A stretch of DNA of 64,000 nt from Photobacterium carnosum. GTDB taxonomy: Bacteria > Pseudomonadota > Gammaproteobacteria > Enterobacterales > Vibrionaceae. The translations under genes and the position numbers were made by a program. Under the pieces are notes generated by a model that was not told the origin of the DNA, made no database searches, and saw only the letters and a program-made list of their open reading frames with translations. The DNA is taken from the NCBI RefSeq assembly GCF_002849605.1, contig NZ_NPIB01000020.1:22851-86850 (forward strand), given 5' to 3'. Shown one piece after another: positions 43,512 through 51,994 of this stretch (position 1 is its first letter; every line of letters starts with the position of its first letter).

Positions 43512-44036
43512 TTAGTTGGATAGGGAAGAACGGGAATGAGCTAGAGCTGCAAGCATACTTACACGCTGATTAATCCGTGAAATAACTTTATCTGCGTAAA
43601 ACAACTCTTGATAGAAACCGTCACAATGGATCGTGTAACCATCCTTTACTGTTTGTAATATCGCCTCTGAAATAGAGTGATAAGCAACGCTAGATGAACA
43701 ATGCTTATTATGTCGATGGTAAAAAGACACTTCGACTTTAAAACCATTTTCATTAAAGCAATCACGACACTTTGAAATAGTTATGAAGCTATCGCCAGTG
43801 TTCTTCTTTAGCTCAATAAAATCACTATTATTAGCCGTTATTAAAATACGTCTAACAATTCGTAATTTGCTTTGGCTATCAAGGGCTATTGCATTGCTAA
43901 ATAACTCGCTAATGCTATTGGACGTAAGAATCTTGTCATTAGCAAACGACATAAATTCAGCGTTATTGATTAGTGTTTTTGCTGAGATGTATTGCTGTGG
44001 TTTGAACGTAAGTTCATTAAGGGTTGATTTCGCCAT
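43512..44036 (-). CDS. Hypothetical protein, 174 aa
   Basis: First gene after element E. Soluble, with a possible small zinc site or redox centre (ISKCRDCFNENGFKVEVSFYHRHNKHC). No family recognised. The start ATG 44036 has the exact CTGGAATTATCTAATG context. It lies about 100 nt downstream of the promoter/leader element. Confidence 0.55.
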   Translation of the reverse strand: MAKSTLNELTFKPQQYISAKTLINNAEFMSFANDKILTSNSISELFSNAIALDSQSKLRIVRRILITANNSDFIELKKNTGDSFITISKCRDCFNENGFKVEVSFYHRHNKHCSSSVAYHSISEAILQTVKDGYTIHCDGFYQELFYADKVISRINQRVSMLAALAHSRSSLSN

Positions 44037-44139
44037 TAGATAATTCCAGATGTGCGAAAATCCCGTAACGGATTAACCGCACAGGTAAGTTGATAAAGGG
44101 GAGTTAGATTAGGTGTAAAGTTGGATAGTTAAATAATTA

Positions 44140-44209
44140 AAGGCAGAGGCTTTAACTGCATCGCTTTCTAAAGAGGTATTAGAATAGCGTTAACATAAGA
44201 TCGCGTCAA
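44140..44209 (-). promoter_or_regulatory. Shared promoter/leader element, copy E (divergent)
   Basis: Minus strand: TTGACG (plus 44204-44209), 17-nt spacer, TATTCT (44181-44186), then GCGATGCAGTTAAAGCC (44140-44167), a diverged form of the leader block. AGCGTT and AACGCT around the promoter form a 6-bp inverted repeat. Confidence 0.6.
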
Positions 44210-44270
44210 CGCTGATAACTAAAATTGTTTTTGTAATAGGTATTATTACCTATTTTAAAATTCCTGCAGA

Positions 44271-44750
44271 TCAAAGTGCTTCGATATTTGAACACAGATA
44301 AACCACAGTTGGATCTTCTGTATTGATGCCGTTAATAAAACCTTTCTGAGCCCAAAATTGTTGTGAATCACTATCAGTAGATTTGCACTCGACCAAGATC
44401 AGTTCAATGTTAAGTTGAGTAAAATATGTAATTGCGTGGTCTAGTAGTTGATTGCAATAACCTTGATTCCGCTTCATTGTTTCAGTGTAAGCCCAAGTAA
44501 CAATAGCCAAGTCTTTTCGTAAAGGTAATTGCTCACAAGTCATTGCTGACAAAGTATTACCGTTGCTATCACAAAGCTCGAAAGCATATAGTTCTTGCAA
44601 ATCATCATTGTTAACAATTAGTGGTTTTAAAACAGCATCACTATTGTTAATTGAGTATAAGTCGTGGGCTCGTTCACGTATGCGATTGATGTTATCCATG
44701 CCGAATGGCTGATTGCCAACATGATTGATTATTGAAAGATTGATTGTCAT
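44271..44750 (-). CDS. GNAT-family N-acetyltransferase
   Basis: A 159-residue acetyl-CoA-dependent acetyltransferase. The GNAT core is visible: LAIVTWAYTETMKRNQGYCNQLLDHAITYF (motif A, with RNQGYC as the R/Q-x-x-G-x-G/A acetyl-CoA loop), then NIELILVECKSTDSDSQQFWAQKGFINGI (motif B). The substrate is unknown. No antitoxin-like RHH gene lies upstream, so it is probably not a TacT-type toxin. It lies 60 nt upstream of the element-E promoter and is likely a separate transcript. Confidence 0.8.
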   Translation of the reverse strand: MTINLSIINHVGNQPFGMDNINRIRERAHDLYSINNSDAVLKPLIVNNDDLQELYAFELCDSNGNTLSAMTCEQLPLRKDLAIVTWAYTETMKRNQGYCNQLLDHAITYFTQLNIELILVECKSTDSDSQQFWAQKGFINGINTEDPTVVYLCSNIEAL

Positions 44751-44793
44751 TGGGGTGTACCTAATTGGTCAAAGTGAACTTGCCACTGAGAAA

Positions 44794-44827
44794 GAAAAAA
44801 ATACCCCGATATGTGATTCGAGGTATG
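44794..44827 (-). terminator. Rho-independent terminator (minus strand)
   Basis: ATACCTCGA pairs with TCGGGGTAT, then TTTTTTTC on the minus strand, downstream of the 44905 gene. Confidence 0.75.
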
Positions 44828-44904
44828 TTATTAAGCAGAATTTTGAAGTGGCTTTGATAACTTCATTTTCTATTTATAAGCAAAACCAATTATTTGTCAA
44901 TTGA

Positions 44905-45192
44905 TTACAGTTCTTTATTTGCCAAGTGGCTATATGGCATATAATACTCTATGAGCTTTTGAATCATTTCTTGATCACCAGTAAATATCCAGTCAGAAAT
45001 TCCAGTTTGTTTAATCACAAGCTGACCATTCACTATTTGCATATCGAAATTGCAATCTAATGCCAAAGAGCCGTATTTTTCCGTTCTGACAGCCACAAAC
45101 TCACCAGTTCCGTTTTCAAATGGCCGTGAGAACATATAATCAAAACTTAAAGATTCTTGTGACGGAATAGGCGAACAATTTATATTTAACAT
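44905..45192 (-). CDS. Hypothetical protein, 95 aa
   Basis: Unrecognised short protein, predicted mainly beta (EFVAVRTEKYGSLALDCNFDMQIVNGQLVIKQ) with a C-terminal helix. It is monocistronic: divergent from the Xre/RES pair and followed by a terminator. ATG 45192 is preceded by AGGAAAAAACAG. Confidence 0.5.
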   Translation of the reverse strand: MLNINCSPIPSQESLSFDYMFSRPFENGTGEFVAVRTEKYGSLALDCNFDMQIVNGQLVIKQTGISDWIFTGDQEMIQKLIEYYMPYSHLANKEL

Positions 45193-45484
45193 CTGTTTTT
45201 TCCTATCTTGGGTTTCGTCATGCTTGTATTGATGATAAGTTCTTTACTTCATGTTATCAAGGTTAACTTCTTTTATAACAACGCACTAGGCATTGTCCCC
45301 CGCAACTAAAAAGCTATACACATTATAAAAATTACGGGTTTGAACACTTTTATGTTTTTTTGTTACACAACGAATTTTTTTAAAATCTCAATGATCTCTT
45401 TGTAAGTAAAATCATAATGATGTTGATACCTCATCAATATGATGTAATATTAATAGTATCTTGTGTCAACATACGGGCTCTGTA

Positions 45485-45922
45485 ATGATTAATACTGCAG
45501 TAAATGATGTTGCTTTTAATGGTGATGCACCACTACCAGAAAACATCTTTAATAATGATAAGGTCTATTATCAAACTGTCGTTAAAGGATTATCTGGAAA
45601 GGTAATTAAATGGGCTGTTTCGGCAATGCCAAAGCAGAAAGAGGTGATTGTAAAAGCACTTGGTACAACGTCAGGCAATCTAAGCCGTCTATATTCAAAG
45701 ACTGCGCTAGATAAGCACCAAACCGAGGAAATTCTTGACGTTCTTAAACTATATGTCGAAGTTTGTGATGTATTTGGCAGTACCAAGAAAGCTGATTTAT
45801 GGTTGTCTATTTCTGTTCCAGCACTGCAAGGCGAAAAACCAATTGATTTAATGGACACATTCATTGGTCGAAAAATGGTACGCGAAACGGTTAATAAAAT
45901 TCGTTTTGGTGAGTTTTCATAG
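45485..45922 (+). CDS. Xre/ParS/MbcA-type antitoxin of a RES system
   Basis: 145 residues. An N-terminal HTH-like part (EVIVKALGTTSGNLSRLYSKTALDKHQTEEILDVLKLY) is followed by the C-terminal DUF2384 toxin-binding domain: ADLWLSISVPALQGEKPIDLMDTFIGRKMVRETVNKIRFGEF. This is the standard partner of RES-domain toxins. It probably represses its own promoter (the spacer upstream is AT-rich with TGATGTT/AATATGATG repeats). The start is ATG 45485 rather than TTG 45461. The toxin gene follows after 41 nt. Confidence 0.88.
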   Translation: MINTAVNDVAFNGDAPLPENIFNNDKVYYQTVVKGLSGKVIKWAVSAMPKQKEVIVKALGTTSGNLSRLYSKTALDKHQTEEILDVLKLYVEVCDVFGSTKKADLWLSISVPALQGEKPIDLMDTFIGRKMVRETVNKIRFGEFS

Positions 45923-45963
45923 TATCAAAAATAACAATAAGACCTGTATTAAGGTAATTTTTA

Positions 45964-46452
45964 ATGATCACTAATTTATTTCGAGCCTCACCAGAAATAT
46001 ACTTAAACAACCTAGATGGTAAAGGTGGTAGTTATGCTAATGGGGCGCGATGGAATCCTGCTGGTTATCCAATTGTGTATTTAGCCAGTTCAGCATCAAC
46101 GGCCTTACTCGAAATGGCTCATTACATACCGCATCCAGAGTTAGTACCTGATAATTATCGTTTGGGCAGATATGAAATACCGACCAATTTGATTGATACT
46201 TACGATAAGTCGAAACTACCAAAAAATTGGGATGAATATCCTCACCCGCAATCTACGCAGCAAATAGGTAAGGCTTGGTTAGATAATAGTAGTAACGTAG
46301 CGTTACGGTTGCCAAGCAGTGCAGTTCCAGGTGGTTATGATGATATTGTTATCTTCAATCCTTGTCACCCCAAGGCTGGTGAACTCAAGTTCATTGAAGC
46401 ATTTCCACTAGCTTACAGTAGTAGAATGTTCAGTGGTTTAAGTAAAGATTAG
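45964..46452 (+). CDS. RES-domain toxin (NAD+-degrading type)
   Basis: 162 residues with the RES triad: Arg in GARWNPAGYPIVYLA (about residue 29), Glu in ALLEMAHY (about 50) and Ser in ALRLPSSAVPGG (about 116). RES toxins have an ADP-ribosyltransferase-like fold and consume NAD+, stopping growth. With the upstream Xre/DUF2384 gene it forms a complete module, likely for plasmid addiction or defence. Length and residues are normal, so it should be active. Confidence 0.92.
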   Translation: MITNLFRASPEIYLNNLDGKGGSYANGARWNPAGYPIVYLASSASTALLEMAHYIPHPELVPDNYRLGRYEIPTNLIDTYDKSKLPKNWDEYPHPQSTQQIGKAWLDNSSNVALRLPSSAVPGGYDDIVIFNPCHPKAGELKFIEAFPLAYSSRMFSGLSKD

Positions 46453-46489
46453 AGAACATTAAAGCTATCCAAGTAATGCATTGTTTTCA

Positions 46490-47245
46490 TTAAAAATGGT
46501 AGCCAATAACGTTTAAGTCATTAAGATTCACAATATCAACGGGCGCGTCTTTGTGTGCATTCTTAACAAGCCCATTTTCTTGAATAAACACATCATTAAA
46601 CTTGCCAGTAATGTCATTGTTCCAATTCTCAATATTAGAGAAAACTTCCGTACCATTTAGAAATATTGCTAATTCTTGTCCTTTTTCTAATCTGTGTTTA
46701 ATTGTCTCATGGTGAAGAATATCATTAAGGCAAGTAACAGCACCGCCATTATCTCCTTTGATAACCAGTCTATTTATTGCTTGTTCGTGCGTTAAGCTTT
46801 TAAATGGACTGCCAGCCCCAACGACATAAGTAGTCTCTATGCCGCGCAATTCGTTAATCTTCTGGTAATATTTTTGTATATCAGGCGTATCTAATTTTGG
46901 ATACAAAGTGGAATTGGGATCATAGTTACTCACGCTACGAGTTGAATAAACATACAGATTCTCAAATGTTGTTATTTGACTAGCTATGGCAGAAAGTGTT
47001 CTTGCAAGTTCCATTTGCTCATTTGCACAAATATTATTAATTGAGCTTCCATTTTTGTCTATCGACTCAAAAACTCCGAATAGAGCAGTGCGAGAACCAT
47101 TCCAGTAGAAAGTACCATTAAGCATATTAATAGCTGTACTAGTAGTAAATCGTCGTCGAAATCGCTTTCTAACGATTTGGTTTTGTTGGTTGTAATATTT
47201 GTTTGTAACCTCAACGAACACTAACGAATTACATTTCTGGTTCAT
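46490..47245 (-). CDS. Hypothetical protein, 251 aa
   Basis: Unrecognised soluble protein with a basic patch (QNQIVRKRFRRRFTTSTAIN) and a Gly/Asn-rich central part. No signal peptide or known motif. It is convergent with the RES toxin, whose stop is 38 nt away; no clear terminator lies between them. The 290-bp upstream gap (47246-47536) is AT-rich and contains no gene. Confidence 0.5.
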   Translation of the reverse strand: MNQKCNSLVFVEVTNKYYNQQNQIVRKRFRRRFTTSTAINMLNGTFYWNGSRTALFGVFESIDKNGSSINNICANEQMELARTLSAIASQITTFENLYVYSTRSVSNYDPNSTLYPKLDTPDIQKYYQKINELRGIETTYVVGAGSPFKSLTHEQAINRLVIKGDNGGAVTCLNDILHHETIKHRLEKGQELAIFLNGTEVFSNIENWNNDITGKFNDVFIQENGLVKNAHKDAPVDIVNLNDLNVIGYHF

Positions 47246-47536
47246 ATCAAAATATCCTGCACTTTGTTTAAATCAATCTTATTCCTCGAACGTTGTTCTT
47301 ACAAGTGCGTGATGTTAAATATACAAATAAATACAACATGTTACATAAATATTGAGTTGGATTTTAATGCGCTTTTGTAGGTTTAAATATAGTGTTGCAA
47401 AAATAATTATATCTCACTGAGTAGTGTTTATTTCAAAATTAATACGCTTTTGTACAGGACAAGAATTGTTTTAATTCTGTATTGATTTATTCTAATTGCA
47501 TAGCGGAAACCAGCATCGTTATTTGGAATTAGACAA

Positions 47537-47872
47537 ATGTTAAGTTTAAAGAAAAAAGTAGAACTAAAAATTCAACAATTAGTTAATCAAGACAAAAAAT
47601 TACAAGCATTCATATTGGTTGTGATTTTAGGTTTATTCAAACAATTAAAGCGAGTTGGTATTGTTGTTGGCATCTACTTGGCTATTTATTTCAGCATAAC
47701 AATATTGAGTTATATTCTGCCATTCGGTGAGTATGAGCATGTAGATGGTAAAGTGAAACTGAGTGCAAACTTAACGTTTTACATTGTATGTTATCTAAAA
47801 CGAGTTCCACTAAAAGCATTCTTAAAGCGTAGAAGTAAAGCGTTGATGGTTAAAATGGGTTTCGCTGCTTAA
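47537..47872 (+). CDS. Small membrane protein, 111 aa
   Basis: A basic protein with a long central hydrophobic region (FILVVILGLFKQLKRVGIVVGIYLAIYFSITILSYILPF) that would cross the membrane once or twice, and a basic C-terminus (CYLKRVPLKAFLKRRSKALMVK). Unrecognised. ATG 47537 follows GGAATTAGACAA. It is monocistronic and closed by a terminator shared with the convergent 47958 gene. Confidence 0.5.
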   Translation: MLSLKKKVELKIQQLVNQDKKLQAFILVVILGLFKQLKRVGIVVGIYLAIYFSITILSYILPFGEYEHVDGKVKLSANLTFYIVCYLKRVPLKAFLKRRSKALMVKMGFAA

Positions 47873-47889
47873 TTTATCCCAATTACAAC

Positions 47890-47936
47890 GTAAAAAACCG
47901 CCACTAACAAGGTTTATTAGTAGGCGGTTTTTTTAT
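47890..47936. terminator. Bidirectional terminator
   Basis: AAAAAACCGCC pairs with GGCGGTTTTTTT; the inner ACTAA/TTAGT also pairs. Confidence 0.9.
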
Positions 47937-47957
47937 ATAAAATTAAGAGTAAAACCT

Positions 47958-48215
47958 TTAATGCATTTGATCTTTAGTTGGGGACGGGGAAGTTTTTTTA
48001 ATTATTTGCGTAGCCAGTCCATCAGTAATAAGCATTTCTTCTACTGATTGCGATGTATGAGTCAACTGAATCATATATCCAATTGAACCGTTTGAAAACT
48101 CACCATGCACTAATCTTATTTGATGATCGTTTACATTGGTGTTTGATTCTTCAGCTACACTTTCAACCCAATTGGTCAAATCTTTTAGTGTGTTAATTCG
48201 CGAGTTAGGACGCAT
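47958..48215 (-). CDS. Hypothetical protein, 85 aa
   Basis: Short soluble protein, unrecognised (TLKDLTNWVESVAEES, GEFSNGSIGYMIQLTHTSQSVEEMLITDGLA). It could be in one transcript with the prepilin methylase gene upstream (74 nt). The ribosome site is weak. Confidence 0.45.
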   Translation of the reverse strand: MRPNSRINTLKDLTNWVESVAEESNTNVNDHQIRLVHGEFSNGSIGYMIQLTHTSQSVEEMLITDGLATQIIKKTSPSPTKDQMH

Positions 48216-48289
48216 TTAATTACCGCGCTTTTCTAAAGTTATGCCACATTGTAGCATTAATAAGTAACGAGGGTCACAAGACTATATAC

Positions 48290-48859
48290 TTAGCCAATAC
48301 CCATGATTTTCTCAACAAAAGCTGATTGGCTCAATATATAAACCAATTGAAGCGCACTTAAAGTTAAAAACTGAAAAATTAGAAAGTTATGAACTTCTTG
48401 CCTATCAATCTTAGTCGCCATGATGCATATAAATGTAGAAGCTAACAAGCAATTTAATATCAATAAATACGTTTGATTGTAATAAATTATTGCTATTGCT
48501 CCCCAGGCCATTGCATTAACTAATTCTACAAATGGGTAACGTGTACTTATTGGGCTTTTGCACCCACTACATTTGCCGGTTAATACCAACCAACTAAGTA
48601 CAGGAACATTCTCTATAGTAGTGATCTGATGATTGCAAATAGGGCAAGCAGATCGCGGTACATTAAGATTAAACGGCTTACTTAGGTCAAAATTTGGATC
48701 TACATTTACTTCTTTATGTAACTCTTTTATATGAGGTAAAGCATTTTTTAGTGCATTTCGTTTTGCCATGATTGGTAAGCGATAAATAACGACATTCAAG
48801 AAGCTACCGACAGCTAAACCTAAACCCGTGGCAATAATTGTTGTAAGTGTCATTTCCAT
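48290..48859 (-). CDS. Prepilin peptidase N-terminal (methylase) domain protein, split PilD
   Basis: This 189-residue membrane protein starts like PilD: TLTTIIATGLGLAVGSFLNVVIYRLPIM. The conserved double-CxxC zinc unit follows (CPICNHQIT...VLSWLVLTGKCSGCKSPISTRYPFVELVNA). It continues into two or three membrane helices and one Asp (ATKIDRQEVHNF) but stops before the second catalytic Asp (GxGD) region. So it holds the N-methyltransferase half of a prepilin peptidase. The protease half is a separate gene at 23815-24474. The two products may work together, or this one may be a truncated relic. Confidence 0.82.
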   Translation of the reverse strand: MEMTLTTIIATGLGLAVGSFLNVVIYRLPIMAKRNALKNALPHIKELHKEVNVDPNFDLSKPFNLNVPRSACPICNHQITTIENVPVLSWLVLTGKCSGCKSPISTRYPFVELVNAMAWGAIAIIYYNQTYLLILNCLLASTFICIMATKIDRQEVHNFLIFQFLTLSALQLVYILSQSAFVEKIMGIG

Positions 48860-49473
48860 TGTCTTAATTAATGTATGTAATTCCTTATTTTTGTACGGCT
48901 AAACATGGCCACTGAGATTAGTTGTTAGACCCATTTAAAAAAAACCAGCTATCAACCTTAATAACTGGTAAACGGAACGGAGTCGTTAAGGGTTATGAAA
49001 CATTTGTGTTCTGGTGTAACAATTTCTAATGAGATCTTTAATAATAAAACCTGGCACAAATAGAGTGGCAGAAAGTTTAATTGTTAAGTAAAACATTAGT
49101 TGGCAATTTTATATAAACGTGTTTATACAATAGATAAACACGTAATCACTGTGGCGATAGTATGCTTTTATATTGTCAGGATCAAGTTTTTGACCATAAA
49201 AATATAGATTTTGAGCTCATAACGCACTGATTTGTTGTTTTGTTTTTGTTGTTTGCAAAATCTAAATACTGAGTGGTAAGTATTTTCGATGCGTTTCTTG
49301 GCAAACACATAGAGGGCATTGATCGCTAAACCTAACCACATTATTTTAGTGAATGATTTTTTATATTCTGTTTTTAATGCGCACAATTACGCAGTTATTA
49401 TGGGGTAATATATTTATCTATTAGGTAATCAGTGGTATTGTCATAAGACTCTGACTTTTGTAACGTGGCAAGA
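48860..49473. other. 600-bp gap with inverted repeats and operator-like motif
   Basis: Contains ACCAG...CTGGT (about 48949-48973), a perfect 9-bp inverted repeat CGTGTTTAT-N7-ATAAACACG (49118-49142), and TTGTTTTTGTTGTTTGCAAAA (49238-49258), a copy of the TTGTTTACAAAATC-type motif. A 72-codon minus-strand frame (49168-49386) has no ribosome site and is probably not a gene. Confidence 0.45.
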
Positions 49474-50109
49474 ATGGACGTAACTTTAAAGGCGACAACC
49501 GTTACCAATAATGAAATATATGCCGTTGTTAAATCTACAATGGAATTTGTACTATCTGTAGCAGAAGTTTACAGATCAGAGTCACCACCACTCAATGTTG
49601 GTGAATCGAGTCCAGTAACATTTAAAAATGGTATTCGTAAATTCTATTCATCAGGCTATCAGTATTTATTAGAGTTGAATAAGAACATTATTCCAAATAA
49701 CGGGAATATTTACTGTGCGAATATTGATGTGGCATACATCTTACTTGGTGATGTGCTTGGTGGGCGGTTAACTGGTGATGATATTTCAGAGAAGAATATT
49801 GCCATTACAGTTTGTGCGTATATGGGACTGCATACCCGAAAAACATCTAAAAATATTGTGGTAAACAAAATAATTCGCTCCCCAATGGCTTATTGTGAGT
49901 ACATGACTGACAATGATCTTAAAATCATTGCCGTGACAACAGGTACAGCATACTCAACGCTTAATAAGTGGTTCTTTACACGTTTTACCTTGTTTGCGAG
50001 TATTGTTCACCAGTACCAAATACAGCGATTCAACTCTCAAATTCAGAACGTTATGACCGATAGGGTTATATGTAAAATCATACCAATCGTTGAAGAACTT
50101 AATCTTTAA
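49474..50109 (+). CDS. Hypothetical protein, 211 aa
   Basis: Unrecognised soluble, mainly helical protein. DVAYILLGDVLGGRLTGDDISEKNIAITVCAYMGLHTRKTSKNIVV and TTGTAYSTLNKWFFTRFTLFASIVHQYQIQRF may contain an HTH. The start is ATG 49474; GTG 49465 would add three residues. It is closed by a strong terminator shared with the convergent 50184 gene. The operator-like motifs in the upstream gap suggest it is regulated. Confidence 0.5.
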   Translation: MDVTLKATTVTNNEIYAVVKSTMEFVLSVAEVYRSESPPLNVGESSPVTFKNGIRKFYSSGYQYLLELNKNIIPNNGNIYCANIDVAYILLGDVLGGRLTGDDISEKNIAITVCAYMGLHTRKTSKNIVVNKIIRSPMAYCEYMTDNDLKIIAVTTGTAYSTLNKWFFTRFTLFASIVHQYQIQRFNSQIQNVMTDRVICKIIPIVEELNL

Positions 50110-50146
50110 AAAAAAGAGGTGTCTATAGTTGACACCTCTTTTTTTC
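50106..50146. terminator. Bidirectional terminator
   Basis: AAAAAGAGGTGTC-N7-GACACCTCTTTTTTT: a perfect 13-bp stem between convergent genes. Confidence 0.95.
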
Positions 50147-50183
50147 GCCCCTAACACCTAACTCGATTCTTTAATTTCAGATA

Positions 50184-50930
50184 TTATGCATTACAAAACT
50201 CTAATGAACGTGACGAAATTCTTAAATTGTCACCATTGTTAATTCTGTGTTTATTGAACAATTTAGCAATATCTGTACTGATAGGGTTCAATTGTCGCGT
50301 TATGGCATTAACCGGTCTGTTTACCAACTGCTCTTGTAGATCTGTTTGCGTAATATTACTAATATCGTAAAACTCGATATTATTGCTATCAATACAATTA
50401 CTACCTTTCCCTGCACGAACGCGAATAATTGACTTACTCATCGTCCTATAAGCTGTTAACGACCATTCTTGATTGAGCATCTTAGTTGCAAAGCGGAAAG
50501 ATTTATAACGTCCAACTTCAACCACCATCAACATATCAGCAATTACACATACGAATTGAAACTTAATATTGTTGCGTGGCATAAGCTTGCTCTTTTTCAG
50601 TGATTGATTGCTAATGTTTTGGCTTTCTTTTGACATAACGGTAGCGTAATCGAGCTCTGATAGGGACATTAGAGACACGTAAGCACAACCTGATGCTTCT
50701 CTGCCAATATTGCCGCCTTTAGGGATAGTGTGCTGTCTGATGATGGAGTCTAATTTAGCTCTTTGTTGCTTAGTTGAGTAATTATTGCTGAGTGACTGCT
50801 CAACATGCACAATCGTATTTAATAGCGCACATTTTGGTACATTTATAATTGATAATGGTTTGATTAAACAAAATGACGAGTTGCAGTTAAAAGCGGTAAT
50901 ATCTTTTTTGTGGGGTTTTAGTGTTGGCAT
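50184..50930 (-). CDS. Hypothetical protein, 248 aa
   Basis: Unrecognised. The protein is basic and soluble, with an alpha/beta middle (NIKFQFVCVIADMLMVVEVGRYKSFRFATKML) and a C-terminal basic segment (AKLFNKHRINNGDNLRISSRS). No signal peptide. ATG 50930 has GGAATACCAAAA upstream. It may share a transcript with the endonuclease I gene, whose stop lies 79 nt upstream. Confidence 0.5.
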   Translation of the reverse strand: MPTLKPHKKDITAFNCNSSFCLIKPLSIINVPKCALLNTIVHVEQSLSNNYSTKQQRAKLDSIIRQHTIPKGGNIGREASGCAYVSLMSLSELDYATVMSKESQNISNQSLKKSKLMPRNNIKFQFVCVIADMLMVVEVGRYKSFRFATKMLNQEWSLTAYRTMSKSIIRVRAGKGSNCIDSNNIEFYDISNITQTDLQEQLVNRPVNAITRQLNPISTDIAKLFNKHRINNGDNLRISSRSLEFCNA

Positions 50931-51009
50931 TTTTGGTATTCCATATTTGTTATTAGAGTTTCCATATAGGGATTAAGTAGCCACATATCAGACTGTTTTT
51001 TTACTAATG

Positions 51010-51762
51010 TTATTTACAATGCTTACTTACAAATGGATTATCATTTCCTTGTATAGCTTTAATCTTCGCATTTCGAGTGCATTCCCATGACGTTACGGGA
51101 TCTTGTTTATCCCACGCTTGCATCATCTTTTTTTGTTGTGAGCTTAAACGATACATAGGATAAGAAGACTCCATGTACATACTCGCTCTTGCCACTTCAC
51201 CACGGCTATTTGCTGGTGGCTGCGCGATACGTTTTTTAGTGTCGTAACGGAAATCGCACGATCCAAATACAGACTTAGCATTAGGCATCATTGCCCAACG
51301 ATAATTGCTATGCGCGGCATTAACTGAGCCAATCGCAGGGCTAAGATTATGGAGGTCTGCTTGAATATAACGATACTGCTTTGATACCTTACTTGCGCAG
51401 TTTCGACCTTTAAAAGACTTACCTTTTTTATCTACGCATTGAGGTGAACCCTCACGCCACTCCTTGAATGATCTACCTATATTTTCCATTGGTACTATGT
51501 GTTCAGCTTCCCAACGTAAAGCTCTTTTTTTCCATTTTTGATTAATAAATCCCGTTGGTAGAGTAATGTTTTTGCTGCTATCAAATTGGGCATCACAGTA
51601 AAGTGTTCTCATGTTAGCCGGTTGAGTGTAGATCTGGTGTTGCATTATTTTTTTTGCTTTATTGAACGAATCATTATGCGTATTACCAGTAATATCAGAA
51701 GCAAAAGAGCTCAAAGAACTAGCCGCAGCTAGAATGGTGATAGTTAATTTTGCAAGTTTCAT
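51010..51762 (-). CDS. endA: Endonuclease I (EndA/Vvn-type periplasmic DNase)
   Basis: The signal peptide (MKLAKLTITILAAASSLSSFA) precedes a beta-beta-alpha-metal nuclease. The catalytic Glu-His pair is in RWEAEHIVPMENIGRS, a Cys pair is in RNCASKVSKQY and CDAQFD, and the metal-binding Asn is in ADLHNLSPAIGSVNAAHSNYRWAM. This is the EndoI/Vvn family, non-specific periplasmic nucleases. Similar nucleases appear on several conjugative elements, where they may limit uptake of competing DNA; the function here is inferred. The length of 250 is typical. Confidence 0.93.
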   Translation of the reverse strand: MKLAKLTITILAAASSLSSFASDITGNTHNDSFNKAKKIMQHQIYTQPANMRTLYCDAQFDSSKNITLPTGFINQKWKKRALRWEAEHIVPMENIGRSFKEWREGSPQCVDKKGKSFKGRNCASKVSKQYRYIQADLHNLSPAIGSVNAAHSNYRWAMMPNAKSVFGSCDFRYDTKKRIAQPPANSRGEVARASMYMESSYPMYRLSSQQKKMMQAWDKQDPVTSWECTRNAKIKAIQGNDNPFVSKHCK

Positions 51763-51994
51763 TTTTTACTACCCATAAATTATTAATGAATATCTATTTC
51801 GATTATTAGTCACATTATCTTCCGTTAAAAACAGCATTAATCCAGCATCACTTGTGTCACCAGCGACATAAGCCGAGAAATAATTACCGTTTTGGTAACT
51901 ATGGTGTTTGTTGATAAAAAATATTGGTGAAAGACCAAAAAAACGTAATGTTATAGACACCAATATTTTCTATTATCAACTCAACACAAAACCT

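Noticed and set aside
44271..44750. GNAT protein as a TacT-type toxin
   Set aside because: No ribbon-helix-helix antitoxin gene lies directly upstream.
49168..49386. 72-codon minus-strand frame
   Set aside because: No ribosome site, odd composition, and it overlaps operator-like sequence; left as part of the gap.
51769..51963. 64-codon minus-strand frame between the lipoprotein and endonuclease I
   Set aside because: Only a TTG start without a ribosome site; cannot be told from chance, though codon usage is not absurd.
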